Shown here: positions 1 to 9,217 of the stretch, piece by piece
How positions within the stretch are numbered: position 1 is the stretch's first letter
Layout of the letters: each line of letters starts with the position of its first letter
From: an uncultured Clostridia bacterium
GTDB lineage: Bacteria; Bacillota; Clostridia; Oscillospirales; Oscillospiraceae
Direction: 5' to 3'
DNA length: 48,899 nucleotides
NCBI GenBank assembly: GCA_945482615.1
Contig: CALYRG010000006.1
Span: 1 to 48,899, forward strand
The notes under the pieces: model-generated
What the model was told of the DNA's origin: nothing
Database searches by the model: none
What the model saw: only the letters and a program-made list of their open reading frames with translations
Translations under genes and position numbers: made by a program

Positions 1-21
1 AGAGCCGGGCGCTGTATTTTT

Positions 22-59
22 GGGGCTGCCTCACCGCATTAGTGAGACGGCCCCTTTTT
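22..59 (+). terminator. Intrinsic terminator of an upstream gene
   Basis: A 13-bp stem (22-34 with 42-54, two G-U pairs) has a 7-nt loop and is followed by five T. It closes a transcription unit that lies before the window and separates it from the murB promoter. Confidence 0.85.
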
Positions 60-82
60 GTGCGCAAAAGGCCGGTGCATAA

Positions 83-111
83 TTGCAATGACCGATTGGA
101 TATGCTATACT
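83..111 (+). promoter_or_regulatory. Sigma-A promoter for murB
   Basis: TTGCAA (83-88) and TATACT (106-111) are separated by 17 bp. The expected start of transcription near 118 is about 27 bp before the murB start codon. Confidence 0.75.
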
Positions 112-144
112 GAAGGATATAGTCGAGCCAAAGCGGAGGCGTTT

Positions 145-1056
145 ATGAAGGAATTATCGGTATTTCAGAAAAGCATGACGGCGCTGCTGCCGGAAACGGA
201 GCTTCGCCTGGATGAACCAATGGCGGCGCACACCTCATTGCGCATTGGCGGCGGGGCTGAGGTAATGGCTTTTCCCAAGTCCAATGGGGAGTTGGCACAG
301 CTTCTGAAAGTGTCCGCTTTATTGGGCGTTAAACCGGTTATATTAGGAGCAGGAACCAACGTACTGGCCCCGGACGAGGGAATGGAGGGCCTGGTCATCT
401 GCCTCAAGGACTGCTTCGGCGGGATTGATCCCCTGGACACCATGGACATCCGCTGCGGTGCGGGTGTGACCATGAGCCGTCTGGCGGTGTACGCTGCCGG
501 ACTGGGTCTTTCGGGTTTGGAATTCGCCCACGGCATTCCCGGCACGGTGGGGGGCGGCGTCTACATGAACGCCGGTGCCTACGGCGGGGAGCTGGGGACG
601 GTGTGCCTTGGCGCGGAGGTTATGGACAGCAGCGGCAAGGTCACCTACTGGGACCGGGAACGGCTGCGCTTTTCCTATCGGCACAGCGCCCTGCAGGAGA
701 CCGACGGCATTCTTCTCAGCGCGGATTTTGCACTGCGCAGGGATGATCCGGAGGCCATCCGCGCCCGGATGAAGGCGCTGATGGAAAAGCGGACGGCATC
801 CCAGCCTTTGACGCTGCCCTCGGCAGGCTCTGCCTTCAAGCGGCCCCAGGGCGGCTACGCGGCGGCTCTCATCGATCAGGCAGGACTGCGGGGCTTCCGG
901 GTGGGAAACGCTGCCATTTCCGAAAAGCACGCGGGCTTTGCTGTGAATCTGGGCGGAGCCACTGCCGGGGAGATGAAGGCGTTGCTCACAGCGGTCAGTG
1001 ACCGCGTTTATGAAAACAGCGGCATCCGGCTGGAGCCGGAAATCAGAATCTGGTAG
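145..1056 (+). CDS. murB: UDP-N-acetylmuramate dehydrogenase MurB
   Basis: Cytoplasmic FAD enzyme that reduces UDP-GlcNAc-enolpyruvate to UDP-MurNAc, the second committed step of peptidoglycan precursor synthesis. The 303-aa product has the FAD-binding core (HTSLRIGGGAEVMAF, then LGAGTNVLAPDEG, then GLEFAHGIPGTVGGGVYMNA) and the C-terminal MurB domain with the GSAFKRP segment that carries the catalytic serine of the family, plus a terminal LEPEIRIW with the conserved glutamate. I chose ATG 145 because a GGAGG box lies just upstream and the promoter at 83-111 excludes the longer reading frame that opens at 58. It heads an operon with whiA and dnaE. Confident assignment. Confidence 0.96.
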   Translation: MKELSVFQKSMTALLPETELRLDEPMAAHTSLRIGGGAEVMAFPKSNGELAQLLKVSALLGVKPVILGAGTNVLAPDEGMEGLVICLKDCFGGIDPLDTMDIRCGAGVTMSRLAVYAAGLGLSGLEFAHGIPGTVGGGVYMNAGAYGGELGTVCLGAEVMDSSGKVTYWDRERLRFSYRHSALQETDGILLSADFALRRDDPEAIRARMKALMEKRTASQPLTLPSAGSAFKRPQGGYAAALIDQAGLRGFRVGNAAISEKHAGFAVNLGGATAGEMKALLTAVSDRVYENSGIRLEPEIRIW

Positions 1057-1074
1057 AGATACAAGGAGGGATGG

Positions 1075-1995
1075 ATGGTGGCTGCTTCCTTTTCCGCGGG
1101 AGCCAAGGCAGAGCTCTGCCGCAGCTTTCCTCAGAAGCACTGCTGCGCTCTGGCGGAATGCTTTGGCATTCTGCTCTATGGCAACAGCTTTCAGGCCAGC
1201 GGCATCAAGCTGGTCACGGAGAGCCGGGAATTTGCCCAGACCCTGCCAAGACTTTTCCAGCGGGCCTTTGATGTGGAGTTTGACAGCTTTCCGTCTTTAG
1301 AGGCGGGGGGCAAGCTGACCTTCCAGATCACGGAGCCGGAGAAGATCACGAGGATCATGAACAGCTTCGGCTTTGACCCCGGGCAGACCACAGCGCTCCA
1401 TGTAAATCTGCCGGTGGTGGAAAATACCTGCTGCCGGACAGCCTTCCTCCGGGGGGCATTTCTGGCCGGAGGCAGCGTCACCGACCCGGAGAAGGGGTAT
1501 CATCTGGAGCTGACCACCACCCACCTGAGCGTATCCCGTGAGACCGAGGCGCTGATGCGGGAGGTGCTGGACTTTTCTCCCAAGCTTGCCCTTCGGGGCG
1601 GCGCACAGGTGCTGTACGTAAAAAGCAGCGAGCAGATTGCGGATCTGCTGACCTATCTGGGAGCACCGGTTGCTTCCATGGGCATTCTGGAAGCGCGGCT
1701 TGAAAAGGAACTGAACAACAAGGTCAACCGCCGCTGCAACTGTGACGATGCCAACACCTCCAAGGTGGTGGATGCTGCCCAGGAGCAGCTGTCTGCCATC
1801 CGAAAGCTGAAAAAAGCGGGGAAGCTGGAGCATCTTCCCGCAAAACTGCAAATGGCGGCCTCAGCCCGGGAAGAAAACCCGGCTTCCTCCCTGACAGAGC
1901 TGGCAGCCATGATGGAACCGCCCATTTCCAAGCCTGCCATGGGCAGCCGAATGAAGAAACTGGTGGGCCTTGCCCGGGAGCTGCCCGGCGACTGA
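1075..1995 (+). CDS. whiA: DNA-binding protein WhiA
   Basis: WhiA joins a degenerate LAGLIDADG homing-endonuclease fold to a helix-turn-helix domain. In actinobacteria it controls sporulation septation; in Firmicutes it affects division and chromosome segregation. The 306-aa product has the family hallmarks FLRGAFLAGGSVTDPEKG (middle), NKVNRRCNCDDANTSKVV and a C-terminal helix-turn-helix (SSLTELAAMMEPPISKPAM). A strong AAGGAGGG box ends at 1070; GTG 1078 is as likely a start as ATG 1075 because its spacing is better. It follows murB by 18 bp. In many Firmicutes rapZ and yvcK lie between murB and whiA; neither is present here. Confidence 0.95.
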   Translation: MVAASFSAGAKAELCRSFPQKHCCALAECFGILLYGNSFQASGIKLVTESREFAQTLPRLFQRAFDVEFDSFPSLEAGGKLTFQITEPEKITRIMNSFGFDPGQTTALHVNLPVVENTCCRTAFLRGAFLAGGSVTDPEKGYHLELTTTHLSVSRETEALMREVLDFSPKLALRGGAQVLYVKSSEQIADLLTYLGAPVASMGILEARLEKELNNKVNRRCNCDDANTSKVVDAAQEQLSAIRKLKKAGKLEHLPAKLQMAASAREENPASSLTELAAMMEPPISKPAMGSRMKKLVGLARELPGD

Positions 1996-2019
1996 CCCGA
2001 TTTTAAGAGAGGAAACACT

Positions 2020-5000
2020 ATGAGCTTTGTACATCTGCATCTGCATACGGAATACAGCCTTCTGGACGGAGCCTGCCGCCTGAGCGGGATCATGGATCGG
2101 GCAAAGGAGCTGGGGCAGACTGCTGTGGCCATCACAGACCACGGCGTGATGTACGGCTGTATTGATTTCTATAAGCAGGCCAAGGCCGCGGGCATCAAGC
2201 CCATCATCGGGTGCGAGGTGTATGTGGCCCGGCGGCGGATGACCGACAAGGTACATGGTCTGGACAATGACCCCTACCATCTGGTGCTGCTGTGCGAAAA
2301 CCGGCAGGGCTATGAGAATCTGTGCCGCCTGGTATCCCAGGCCTTTGTGGACGGCTTCTACGGAAAGCCCCGGATTGATCTGGATCATCTGGAAGAATTC
2401 CATGAAGGCCTGATCGCCCTGTCCGCCTGCCTGGCAGGAGCAATCCCCCAGCATCTGATGGAGGAGGACTACCAGGGAGCAAAGGAATATGCCCTGAACC
2501 TGGCCCGGATTTTTGGGCCGGAGCACTTCTATCTGGAGCTGCAGGATCACGGAATCCAGCAGCAGCGGCCGGTAAATCAGGGGGTTCTCCGGCTGGCCCG
2601 GGAGACCGGACTGCCGCTGGTGGCCACCAACGATGTCCACTATCTGACCCGGGAGGATGCGAAAATGCAGGATCTTCTGCTGTGCATCCAGACCGGGAAA
2701 ACGGTAGATGAGCCCAACCGGATGCGCTTCGAGACGGAAGAATTCTACATGAAAAGTGAGGAGGAGATGGCGGCTCTCTTTCCCGGTGTTCCGGAGGCCA
2801 TTTCCAACACGGACAGAATCGCCCGGCGGTGCAATCTGGAATTTACCTTCCATGAGTACCATCTGCCTGCCTTCCCGGTTCCGGCGCCCCATACCAACGA
2901 TTCCTATTTCCGGATGCTCTGCGAGGAGGGGTTCCGGGAACGTTACCCGGAGGGAAACGTTGCCTACCGGGAGCGGCTGGAATATGAGATCGGGGTCATC
3001 AGCCGCATGGGTTATGTAAACTACTATCTCATCGTATGGGACTTTATCCACTTTGCCAAGGAGCACGATATCCCGGTGGGGCCGGGGCGCGGCTCCGGCG
3101 CGGCCTCCATTGTGGCCTACTGCCTGCATATCACCGAGATCGACCCCATGAAGTATACCCTGATCTTCGAGCGGTTCCTGAACCCCGAACGGGTGAGCAT
3201 GCCGGATTTCGATACGGACTTCAGTCCCGAGCGCCGGGGTGAGGTCATTCAGTACGTCATGGACAAGTACGGTGCGGATCACGTGGCGCAGATCGTCACC
3301 TTCGGCACCATGGCCGCCCGGGGCGCCATCCGGGATGTGGGCCGGGCTATGAACTACACCTACGCCGAGACGGATCAGGTGGCCAAGCTGGTGCCCACCA
3401 TGCCCCTGCATATCACATTGCAGCAGGCGCTGGAGATTTCTCCCAAGCTCAAGGAGCTCTATGACGGAGACGCCAGGGTCAAGACCCTGGTGGACACCGC
3501 CCGGAAGCTGGAAGGAATGCCCCGGAATGCCTCCACCCACGCTGCGGGCGTGGTGATCACGGCCAAGCCCGTTACCACCTATGTGCCCCTGTCCCGGAAT
3601 GACGATACGGTGGTCACCCAGTACACCATGACCACCATTGAGGAGCTGGGCCTTCTCAAAATGGACTTCCTGGGCCTGCGGAACCTGACGGTGATTCAGG
3701 ACGCGGAGCAGCAGGTACGCCAGGAGAACCCGGACTTTGATATTTCCAAAATCTCCGACAGCGATCCCGAGACCTTTGCCATGCTGGCCGAGGGCAAGAC
3801 CCAGGGCGTGTTCCAGCTGGAATCGGCGGGTATGACCGGGGTGTGCATCAACATGAAGCCCACCTCCATTGAAGACCTGACGGCTATCGTGGCCCTGTAC
3901 CGCCCGGGCCCTATGGAATCCATTCCCCGCTTTATTGACCGCAAGCACCACCCGGAGCGGGTAACCTACAAAACCCCTCTGCTGGAACCGATTCTGAAGG
4001 TGACCTATGGCTGCATCGTCTACCAGGAGCAGGTCATTGAAATTTTCCGAACCCTGGGCGGCTATACCATGGGCCAGGCAGACAACATCCGCCGGGCCAT
4101 CTCCAAGAAGAAGCAGAAGGTCATCGAGGCTGAGCGCCAGGTGTTCGTCTACGGCGATCCTGCCCAGAATATTCCCGGCTGCGTAGGCAACGGTGTGCCG
4201 GAAGCGGTGGGCCAGTCGCTGTACGATGAGATCGTGGACTTTGCCAACTACGCCTTCAACAAGGCCCATGCCGTGTGCTATGCGGTGGTGGCCAATCAGA
4301 CCGCGTATCTCAAATGCCACTATCCCAGGCAGTATATGGCGGCACTGATGACCTCCGTGCTGGACTCTGCGGCCAAGATTAACACCTATATCGCCGAGTG
4401 CCGGGAGTTGGGGATCGGGGTGCTGCCCCCGGACATCAATCACTCCGATGACCACTTCAAGGTGGAGGGGAATGCCATCCGCTTTGGCCTGGGGGCAGTG
4501 AAGAACGTGGGCCTGGGGCTCATCCGCAGCGTTATGGCCCGCCGGGCCGAGGGCGGCCCCTTTGCCTCCCTGGAAAACTTCCTGGAGCGGATGGGCGAAG
4601 GGGAGCTGAACAAGCGGGCGGTGGAGAACTTCATCAAGTGCGGCGCCATGGACTGCTTCGGCTGCCACCGCAGTGAGCTGCTGGCGGTGTATGAATCCAT
4701 GATGGACGATATGGCCTCCTCCCGGAGGAAAAACCTGGAAGGACAGATGGGTCTGTTCTCCATGCTGGAGGAGGATGCCCCTGCTGCCCGAATCACCATC
4801 CCCAAGCTGCCGGAGCTGAGCAGGGCGGAAATCCTGACCATGGAGAAGGAGACCACCGGCATCTATATCTCCGGCCACCCCATGGATGACTACCGGCCCA
4901 TGCTCCAGGGAACCCATGTGGTGCACATCGGCGCACTGATGGAGGAGGAGAGCGGCTATCGGGATGACCAGATCGTGTCTGTGGCGGGCATTGTCCAGGC

Positions 5001-5472
5001 GGTGAAGATGAAGACCACCAGGAGCAATACCATGATGGCCTATGTCACGGTGGAGGACGACACAGCCTCCATGGAGATGCTGGCCTTTTCCAATGTGCTT
5101 GCCGAGGCCGGCAGCTATCTGAAGGAGGGCTCCGCCCTGGTGATTACCGGCAGACTCTCCCTGCGGGACGACAAAGAGCCGCAGATTGTGATCAACCGGG
5201 CCAGGCCCATTTCCGAGTACCGGGGCTCCGATGCACCACGGGAGGCACCGCCCGCTCCGGTTCCCGGAAAGCTGTATCTGCGGCTGCCCGGACAGGAGGG
5301 CAGACTCTATCCCAAGGTTCGCGCGATCCTGAACATGTTCCCGGGAGAGGGAAGCGCCACGCTGTTCTTTGCCGATACCGGTGCGCGGCGGGGCACCCGC
5401 TGCAGCGCCGCGCCCAGTATGCTCCGGGAGCTGGAGCGCCTGCTGGGAAAGGAAAATGTTGTTGTAAAATAA
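2020..5472 (+). CDS. dnaE: DNA polymerase III subunit alpha (DnaE)
   Basis: Replicative C-family polymerase subunit, 1150 aa, full length for a Firmicutes DnaE. Order of domains: PHP domain at the N-terminus (HLHLHTEYS near residue 5 and TDHGVMYG), palm with the GPGRGSGAASIV nucleotide-binding loop near residue 353 and the two catalytic aspartates of PDFDTDF near residue 395, fingers with the NIRRAISKKK helix, a tandem helix-hairpin-helix region, and a C-terminal OB domain near residues 985-1065 (VSVAGIVQAVKMKTTRSNT). This is the DnaE rather than PolC type because no exonuclease is inserted in the PHP domain. In Bacillus DnaE extends primers for PolC; whether this genome also has PolC cannot be seen here. 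An AGAGAGGA box precedes ATG 2020. Confidence 0.96.
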   Translation: MSFVHLHLHTEYSLLDGACRLSGIMDRAKELGQTAVAITDHGVMYGCIDFYKQAKAAGIKPIIGCEVYVARRRMTDKVHGLDNDPYHLVLLCENRQGYENLCRLVSQAFVDGFYGKPRIDLDHLEEFHEGLIALSACLAGAIPQHLMEEDYQGAKEYALNLARIFGPEHFYLELQDHGIQQQRPVNQGVLRLARETGLPLVATNDVHYLTREDAKMQDLLLCIQTGKTVDEPNRMRFETEEFYMKSEEEMAALFPGVPEAISNTDRIARRCNLEFTFHEYHLPAFPVPAPHTNDSYFRMLCEEGFRERYPEGNVAYRERLEYEIGVISRMGYVNYYLIVWDFIHFAKEHDIPVGPGRGSGAASIVAYCLHITEIDPMKYTLIFERFLNPERVSMPDFDTDFSPERRGEVIQYVMDKYGADHVAQIVTFGTMAARGAIRDVGRAMNYTYAETDQVAKLVPTMPLHITLQQALEISPKLKELYDGDARVKTLVDTARKLEGMPRNASTHAAGVVITAKPVTTYVPLSRNDDTVVTQYTMTTIEELGLLKMDFLGLRNLTVIQDAEQQVRQENPDFDISKISDSDPETFAMLAEGKTQGVFQLESAGMTGVCINMKPTSIEDLTAIVALYRPGPMESIPRFIDRKHHPERVTYKTPLLEPILKVTYGCIVYQEQVIEIFRTLGGYTMGQADNIRRAISKKKQKVIEAERQVFVYGDPAQNIPGCVGNGVPEAVGQSLYDEIVDFANYAFNKAHAVCYAVVANQTAYLKCHYPRQYMAALMTSVLDSAAKINTYIAECRELGIGVLPPDINHSDDHFKVEGNAIRFGLGAVKNVGLGLIRSVMARRAEGGPFASLENFLERMGEGELNKRAVENFIKCGAMDCFGCHRSELLAVYESMMDDMASSRRKNLEGQMGLFSMLEEDAPAARITIPKLPELSRAEILTMEKETTGIYISGHPMDDYRPMLQGTHVVHIGALMEEESGYRDDQIVSVAGIVQAVKMKTTRSNTMMAYVTVEDDTASMEMLAFSNVLAEAGSYLKEGSALVITGRLSLRDDKEPQIVINRARPISEYRGSDAPREAPPAPVPGKLYLRLPGQEGRLYPKVRAILNMFPGEGSATLFFADTGARRGTRCSAAPSMLRELERLLGKENVVVK

Positions 5473-5635
5473 CACAATCCTCTGTATGGATCACAAAATG
5501 GGAACGTTTTGCCATGGGTAAAATCAAAATGAAATTGTTATGTCATTTTGAACCCTGTGTTTTAGAAAAATTTCTTTCCTTTTTGTAATACTTGTGTTAC
5601 AATAATACAGATTTGGCCGGAAAGGAGCGACTGCC

Positions 5636-6958
5636 ATGAAAAGAATACGAACGGCTGTGCTGGCAGCGCTTCTGGCGCTTGCTCTGGCCGGCTGCGGGAA
5701 CCTGACGGCAAAGGATATGTATGCCCTCCCAAAGCGATCCCGGGAATACGCGCAGCTGCAATCGGCAATTGATGCATCCATGTATGGCCTGACCTATTCC
5801 TCCCCCCGTTCCGGAGAAAACCAGCAGACTGTCCAGGTGGCCGATCTGGACGGTGACGGAACAGAGGAATACCTGGTGTTCGCCAAGGGAACGAAGGACC
5901 GGCCCCTGCAGGTGCTGATTTTCAAGCAGAGCCAGGATGGCTCTGTGCGGAATATGGCGATTATCGGCTTCAACGCGCTGGAGTTTGAGCAGGTTGAATA
6001 CGTCAACTTTGACGATAAGCCGGGCTTGGAGCTGGTGATCGGCCAGCAGGTCAGCGACCAGGTGCTCGGGAACATTTCGGTGTACACCTTTTCCGGTGGG
6101 GATGCCCAGCTGGTGCTTATGAGCGGCTACAGCCGGTTTACCACCTGCGATCTGGACAATGACGGAAAGAGCGAGATTATCGTTCTGCGTCCCGGGGAGG
6201 CGGAGACCCAGCGGGGCATTGCGGTGCTGTACGGCAGCCGGGATGGGCAGATCTATCGCTCCGTAGAGACGGAGCTGTCCGTGGATCCTTCCCAGATCCG
6301 CCGGATTGTTCCCGGAAGACTGGAAGATGGTGCACCTGCGGTGTACGTGTCCAGCTCCGGAAGTGACAACAGGATCCTGACGGATATTTTTGCCTTTAAG
6401 GACGGCCGTTTTACAAACATCTCCACGCTGAATCCTGACATTACCGGAATCAAGACTCTGAAAAACTACTATGTCTATGCCGAGGATATGGATGCAGACG
6501 GCGTGATGGAGCTTCCGTCCCTTGTGAACATGAAGCCGGTCTCCGGCGGGACGGATACGGAGCAGAATTTTTTGCTGCGCTGGTCATCGCTGGACACCAA
6601 CCTCTGGCCTACGGATAAGCTGTTTACCTTCCACAACTATGTGGGCGGCTGGTATATGCAGCTGGACTCCAGCTGGGCCGGACGGGTCAGTGTGGAGGAG
6701 GACCTGGACCAGTATCGTTTTTACATGTGGGACGAGGCCTACCGGGCGGCAACGCCTCTGTTTACCGTGTATGTTCTCACAGGCCCTACCCGGGACGAGG
6801 ACGCGGACAAGGACGGACGCTTCCCCCTGTACCGCGCAGAGGGAGTGGCCTATGCCGCCCGACTGGAGGACGGAGCCGTCCAGCTGGGCCTGACCCAGAA
6901 GGGCTTAATTGAAAACTTTCACCTGATCCGCCATGACTGGAAGGCGGGGGAGGCCTGA
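5636..6958 (+). CDS. Lipoprotein with FG-GAP/VCBS-like DxDxDG repeats
   Basis: Predicted exported lipoprotein of 440 aa: charged start, hydrophobic signal and a lipobox LALAGC with the acylated cysteine near residue 20. The body carries calcium-loop-like repeats (DLDGDGTEEYL, DLDNDGKSEII and DMDADGVMEL), each followed by a hydrophobic strand, as in FG-GAP/VCBS beta-propeller blades. This suggests a surface propeller that binds a ligand; the ligand is unknown. A good AAAGGAG box lies before the ATG. The 163 bp upstream is AT-rich with no clear terminator; a weak promoter (TTGTAA 5583, TACAGA 5606, 17 bp) is possible. It sits 103 bp ahead of a two-component pair and may be its sensing partner or just a neighbour. 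Confidence 0.8.
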   Translation: MKRIRTAVLAALLALALAGCGNLTAKDMYALPKRSREYAQLQSAIDASMYGLTYSSPRSGENQQTVQVADLDGDGTEEYLVFAKGTKDRPLQVLIFKQSQDGSVRNMAIIGFNALEFEQVEYVNFDDKPGLELVIGQQVSDQVLGNISVYTFSGGDAQLVLMSGYSRFTTCDLDNDGKSEIIVLRPGEAETQRGIAVLYGSRDGQIYRSVETELSVDPSQIRRIVPGRLEDGAPAVYVSSSGSDNRILTDIFAFKDGRFTNISTLNPDITGIKTLKNYYVYAEDMDADGVMELPSLVNMKPVSGGTDTEQNFLLRWSSLDTNLWPTDKLFTFHNYVGGWYMQLDSSWAGRVSVEEDLDQYRFYMWDEAYRAATPLFTVYVLTGPTRDEDADKDGRFPLYRAEGVAYAARLEDGAVQLGLTQKGLIENFHLIRHDWKAGEA

Positions 6959-7061
6959 CAGGCCGATCAGGGATAGCATACATAGTATCTGCCGCATCCC
7001 GGCAGCGAAGCTTCAGGCCCGGATATCTGCACCAGGGGCCAGGAAAGGAAGGATCACGCCA

Positions 7062-7748
7062 ATGAAAAAAGTACTGATCATGGAAGACGAACTGAACATC
7101 CGCAGCTTTGTGGTCATCAATCTGCGCAGAGCGGGCTACGATGCCATTGAGGCAGGTGACGGACAGGAGGCTCTGGATGCCATCGCCGCCAATCCCGATA
7201 TTGGTGTTGCCATTCTGGATATCATGGTGCCGGTAATGGACGGCTTTGAGGTCTGCCGCCGTATCCGGGCCAGCAACAAGCAGATGGGTATCATTATGCT
7301 CACTGCCCGGACCCAGGAGATGGATAAGGTCACGGGCCTGATGACCGGTGCGGACGACTATGTCACCAAGCCCTTCTCTCCGGCGGAGCTGACTGCCCGT
7401 ATTGACGCACTGTACCGCCGGATCGGCGGGGATTCCAATGCCAGCTCGGAGCTTCTGACCCAGGGCCCCTTTGTTATGAACACCCGCAACCACACGCTGG
7501 AGAAGAACGGGAACCGCATCCGCCTGACCCAGGTGGAATACGCGATCCTGAAGCTGTTTATGCAGAACCCCGGCCGGGCTCTGTCACGGGAGGACATTCT
7601 GGCCGCTGTCTGGGGCCGGGACTACGAGGGTGAGCTCAAAATCGTGGATGTGAATATCCGCCGCCTGCGCATCAAAATTGAGGATGACACTGCCAATCCC
7701 ACCTACATTACCACCGTCTGGGGCCTTGGCTATAAGTGGGGCGCATAA
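7062..7748 (+). CDS. OmpR/PhoB-family response regulator
   Basis: 228-aa two-component response regulator. The receiver domain has the acidic pocket (MEDE, residues 7-10), phosphoacceptor Asp53 in AILDIMVP, Thr81 and Lys103 (TKPF). The C-terminal winged helix (about residues 130-228) has the usual VEYAILKLF, LSREDIL, VDVNIRRLR and TTVWGLGYKW signatures of DNA-binding OmpR-type regulators. ATG 7062 is chosen because AGGAAAGGAAGGA precedes it at good spacing and the receiver begins exactly there. The kinase gene starts 5 bp after the stop, so the two form a pair. Target genes are unknown; the lipoprotein just upstream and the DUF1385 gene just downstream are candidates. Confidence 0.94.
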   Translation: MKKVLIMEDELNIRSFVVINLRRAGYDAIEAGDGQEALDAIAANPDIGVAILDIMVPVMDGFEVCRRIRASNKQMGIIMLTARTQEMDKVTGLMTGADDYVTKPFSPAELTARIDALYRRIGGDSNASSELLTQGPFVMNTRNHTLEKNGNRIRLTQVEYAILKLFMQNPGRALSREDILAAVWGRDYEGELKIVDVNIRRLRIKIEDDTANPTYITTVWGLGYKWGA

Positions 7749-7753
7749 GGAAA

Positions 7754-9178
7754 ATGGAAAAGAAAACTCTGGCCACGGTGGGCGGACTGCGTTTGCGGTG
7801 GCTGAAAAACACCGCCAGCGTGATCGCGGCCCTGGGCCTGGTGTGTGTGCTGACGCTGACGGCGTGCTTTGCTCTGTACTACTACAGCAGCATGTCCTCG
7901 GATATGAAGAGCCGTGCGAAGGCCACCACCGAGTTTTTTGCCAATTACGTGGACCAGACCTACAACGAGTTCTACCAGTCCTGCATTACCTACGCCAATA
8001 CCTTTGCGGACAAGGACTATATTGAACTGCAGTTTATCAACAACCAGGGCACGCTGGTGGCCTCCTCCTACGGCCAGTGGGCGGGCGACTCTCCCCAGAC
8101 GGGAGAGATTGCCGATGCCATTTCCTCCCGGAATGTGCAGACCTTTCTGGGTCGGGACACCAACACCGGGGAGCGGATCATGGCGGTATCCAGTCCCATG
8201 ATCTTCTCCAACGGCGAGGTCATCGGCGTTCTGCGCTATGTGACTTCTACCCGGGTGGTGGATGCGCAGCTTGTGCTGGTGGCGGTCACCGGAGCGGCTC
8301 TGCTGCTGATGGTGCTGGCCATCGTTGTGGTGACCAGCGGCAGCTATCTGCGCACCATTATGAATCCGGTGGCGGAGATATCCGAAAAGGCCAAGCTGAT
8401 TGCGGGCGGCAGCTATGGCATCCAGATCCACACCCCCTATCAGGATGAGATCGGGGAGCTGGCCCAGACCATCAATGAGATGTCCAATAAAATCGCCCAG
8501 AACGAAAAAATGCAGGCAGAGTTTATCTCTCAGCTCTCCCATGAGCTGCGCACGCCCCTGACCGTGATCAACGGCTGGAGCGAGACATTGCTCTCCGACG
8601 AGAATATGGACGCGGACACCCGCCAGGGTATGAAGATCATTTCCAGCGAGGCCAAGCGGCTGACGGAGATGGTCATGGATCTGCTGGACTTCAGCCGGAT
8701 GCAGGACGGACGGATGACCCTGGCTGTGGAGCTCACCGACATCCGCTCGGAATTTGACGACACCATGTATATGTATGCCAGCCGATTGGCCCAGGACGGC
8801 ATCGTCCTGAATTATGAGGACTCCGAAGAGGATATCCCGGAGATCCCCTGCGATGCCAAGCGTCTGCGCCAGGTGTTCCTGAACATTCTGGACAATGCCT
8901 CCAAGTACGGCGGCTCCGGCAAACGCATTGACGTGAGTATGCATTACGAGGACGAGAACGTGGTGGTGCGCTTCCGGGACTACGGCCCCGGCATCCCGGA
9001 GGACGAGCTTCCTCTGGTGAAGAAGAAATTTTACAAGGGCAGCGCCTCTGTTCGGGGCACCGGCATCGGTCTGGCCGTCTGCGACGAGATCGTCCAGATG
9101 CATGGCGGCACCCTGACGCTGGAGAACGCGGAAGGCGGCGGCACGTTGGTGACCGTCACGCTGCCGGATGCCCATTGA
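7754..9178 (+). CDS. Membrane sensor histidine kinase
   Basis: 474-aa sensor kinase. Two membrane segments (about residues 20-44 and 174-196) enclose an extracellular sensor domain of about 130 aa. A HAMP linker follows, then the dimerisation domain with phosphoacceptor His in SQLSHELRTPLTVING (about residue 263), then the ATPase domain with N box NILDNASKYG, RDYGPGIP (G1), a short F box and GTGIGLAVC (G2). The sensor region resembles a single Cache-like domain by predicted layout, but I cannot assign a ligand. ATG 7754 has an AAGGA box and lies 5 bp from the regulator stop. It should phosphorylate the regulator encoded upstream. Confidence 0.93.
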   Translation: MEKKTLATVGGLRLRWLKNTASVIAALGLVCVLTLTACFALYYYSSMSSDMKSRAKATTEFFANYVDQTYNEFYQSCITYANTFADKDYIELQFINNQGTLVASSYGQWAGDSPQTGEIADAISSRNVQTFLGRDTNTGERIMAVSSPMIFSNGEVIGVLRYVTSTRVVDAQLVLVAVTGAALLLMVLAIVVVTSGSYLRTIMNPVAEISEKAKLIAGGSYGIQIHTPYQDEIGELAQTINEMSNKIAQNEKMQAEFISQLSHELRTPLTVINGWSETLLSDENMDADTRQGMKIISSEAKRLTEMVMDLLDFSRMQDGRMTLAVELTDIRSEFDDTMYMYASRLAQDGIVLNYEDSEEDIPEIPCDAKRLRQVFLNILDNASKYGGSGKRIDVSMHYEDENVVVRFRDYGPGIPEDELPLVKKKFYKGSASVRGTGIGLAVCDEIVQMHGGTLTLENAEGGGTLVTVTLPDAH

Positions 9179-9217
9179 GACCATTTTGAAGCGTTTCATA
9201 AGGAGATCGTTGAACCT

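Noticed and set aside
1861-5475. A 1204-aa minus-strand open frame opposite dnaE
   Set aside because: Histidine- and glycine-rich composition typical of the complement of a GC-rich gene; no domain and no promoter. dnaE is certain on the other strand.
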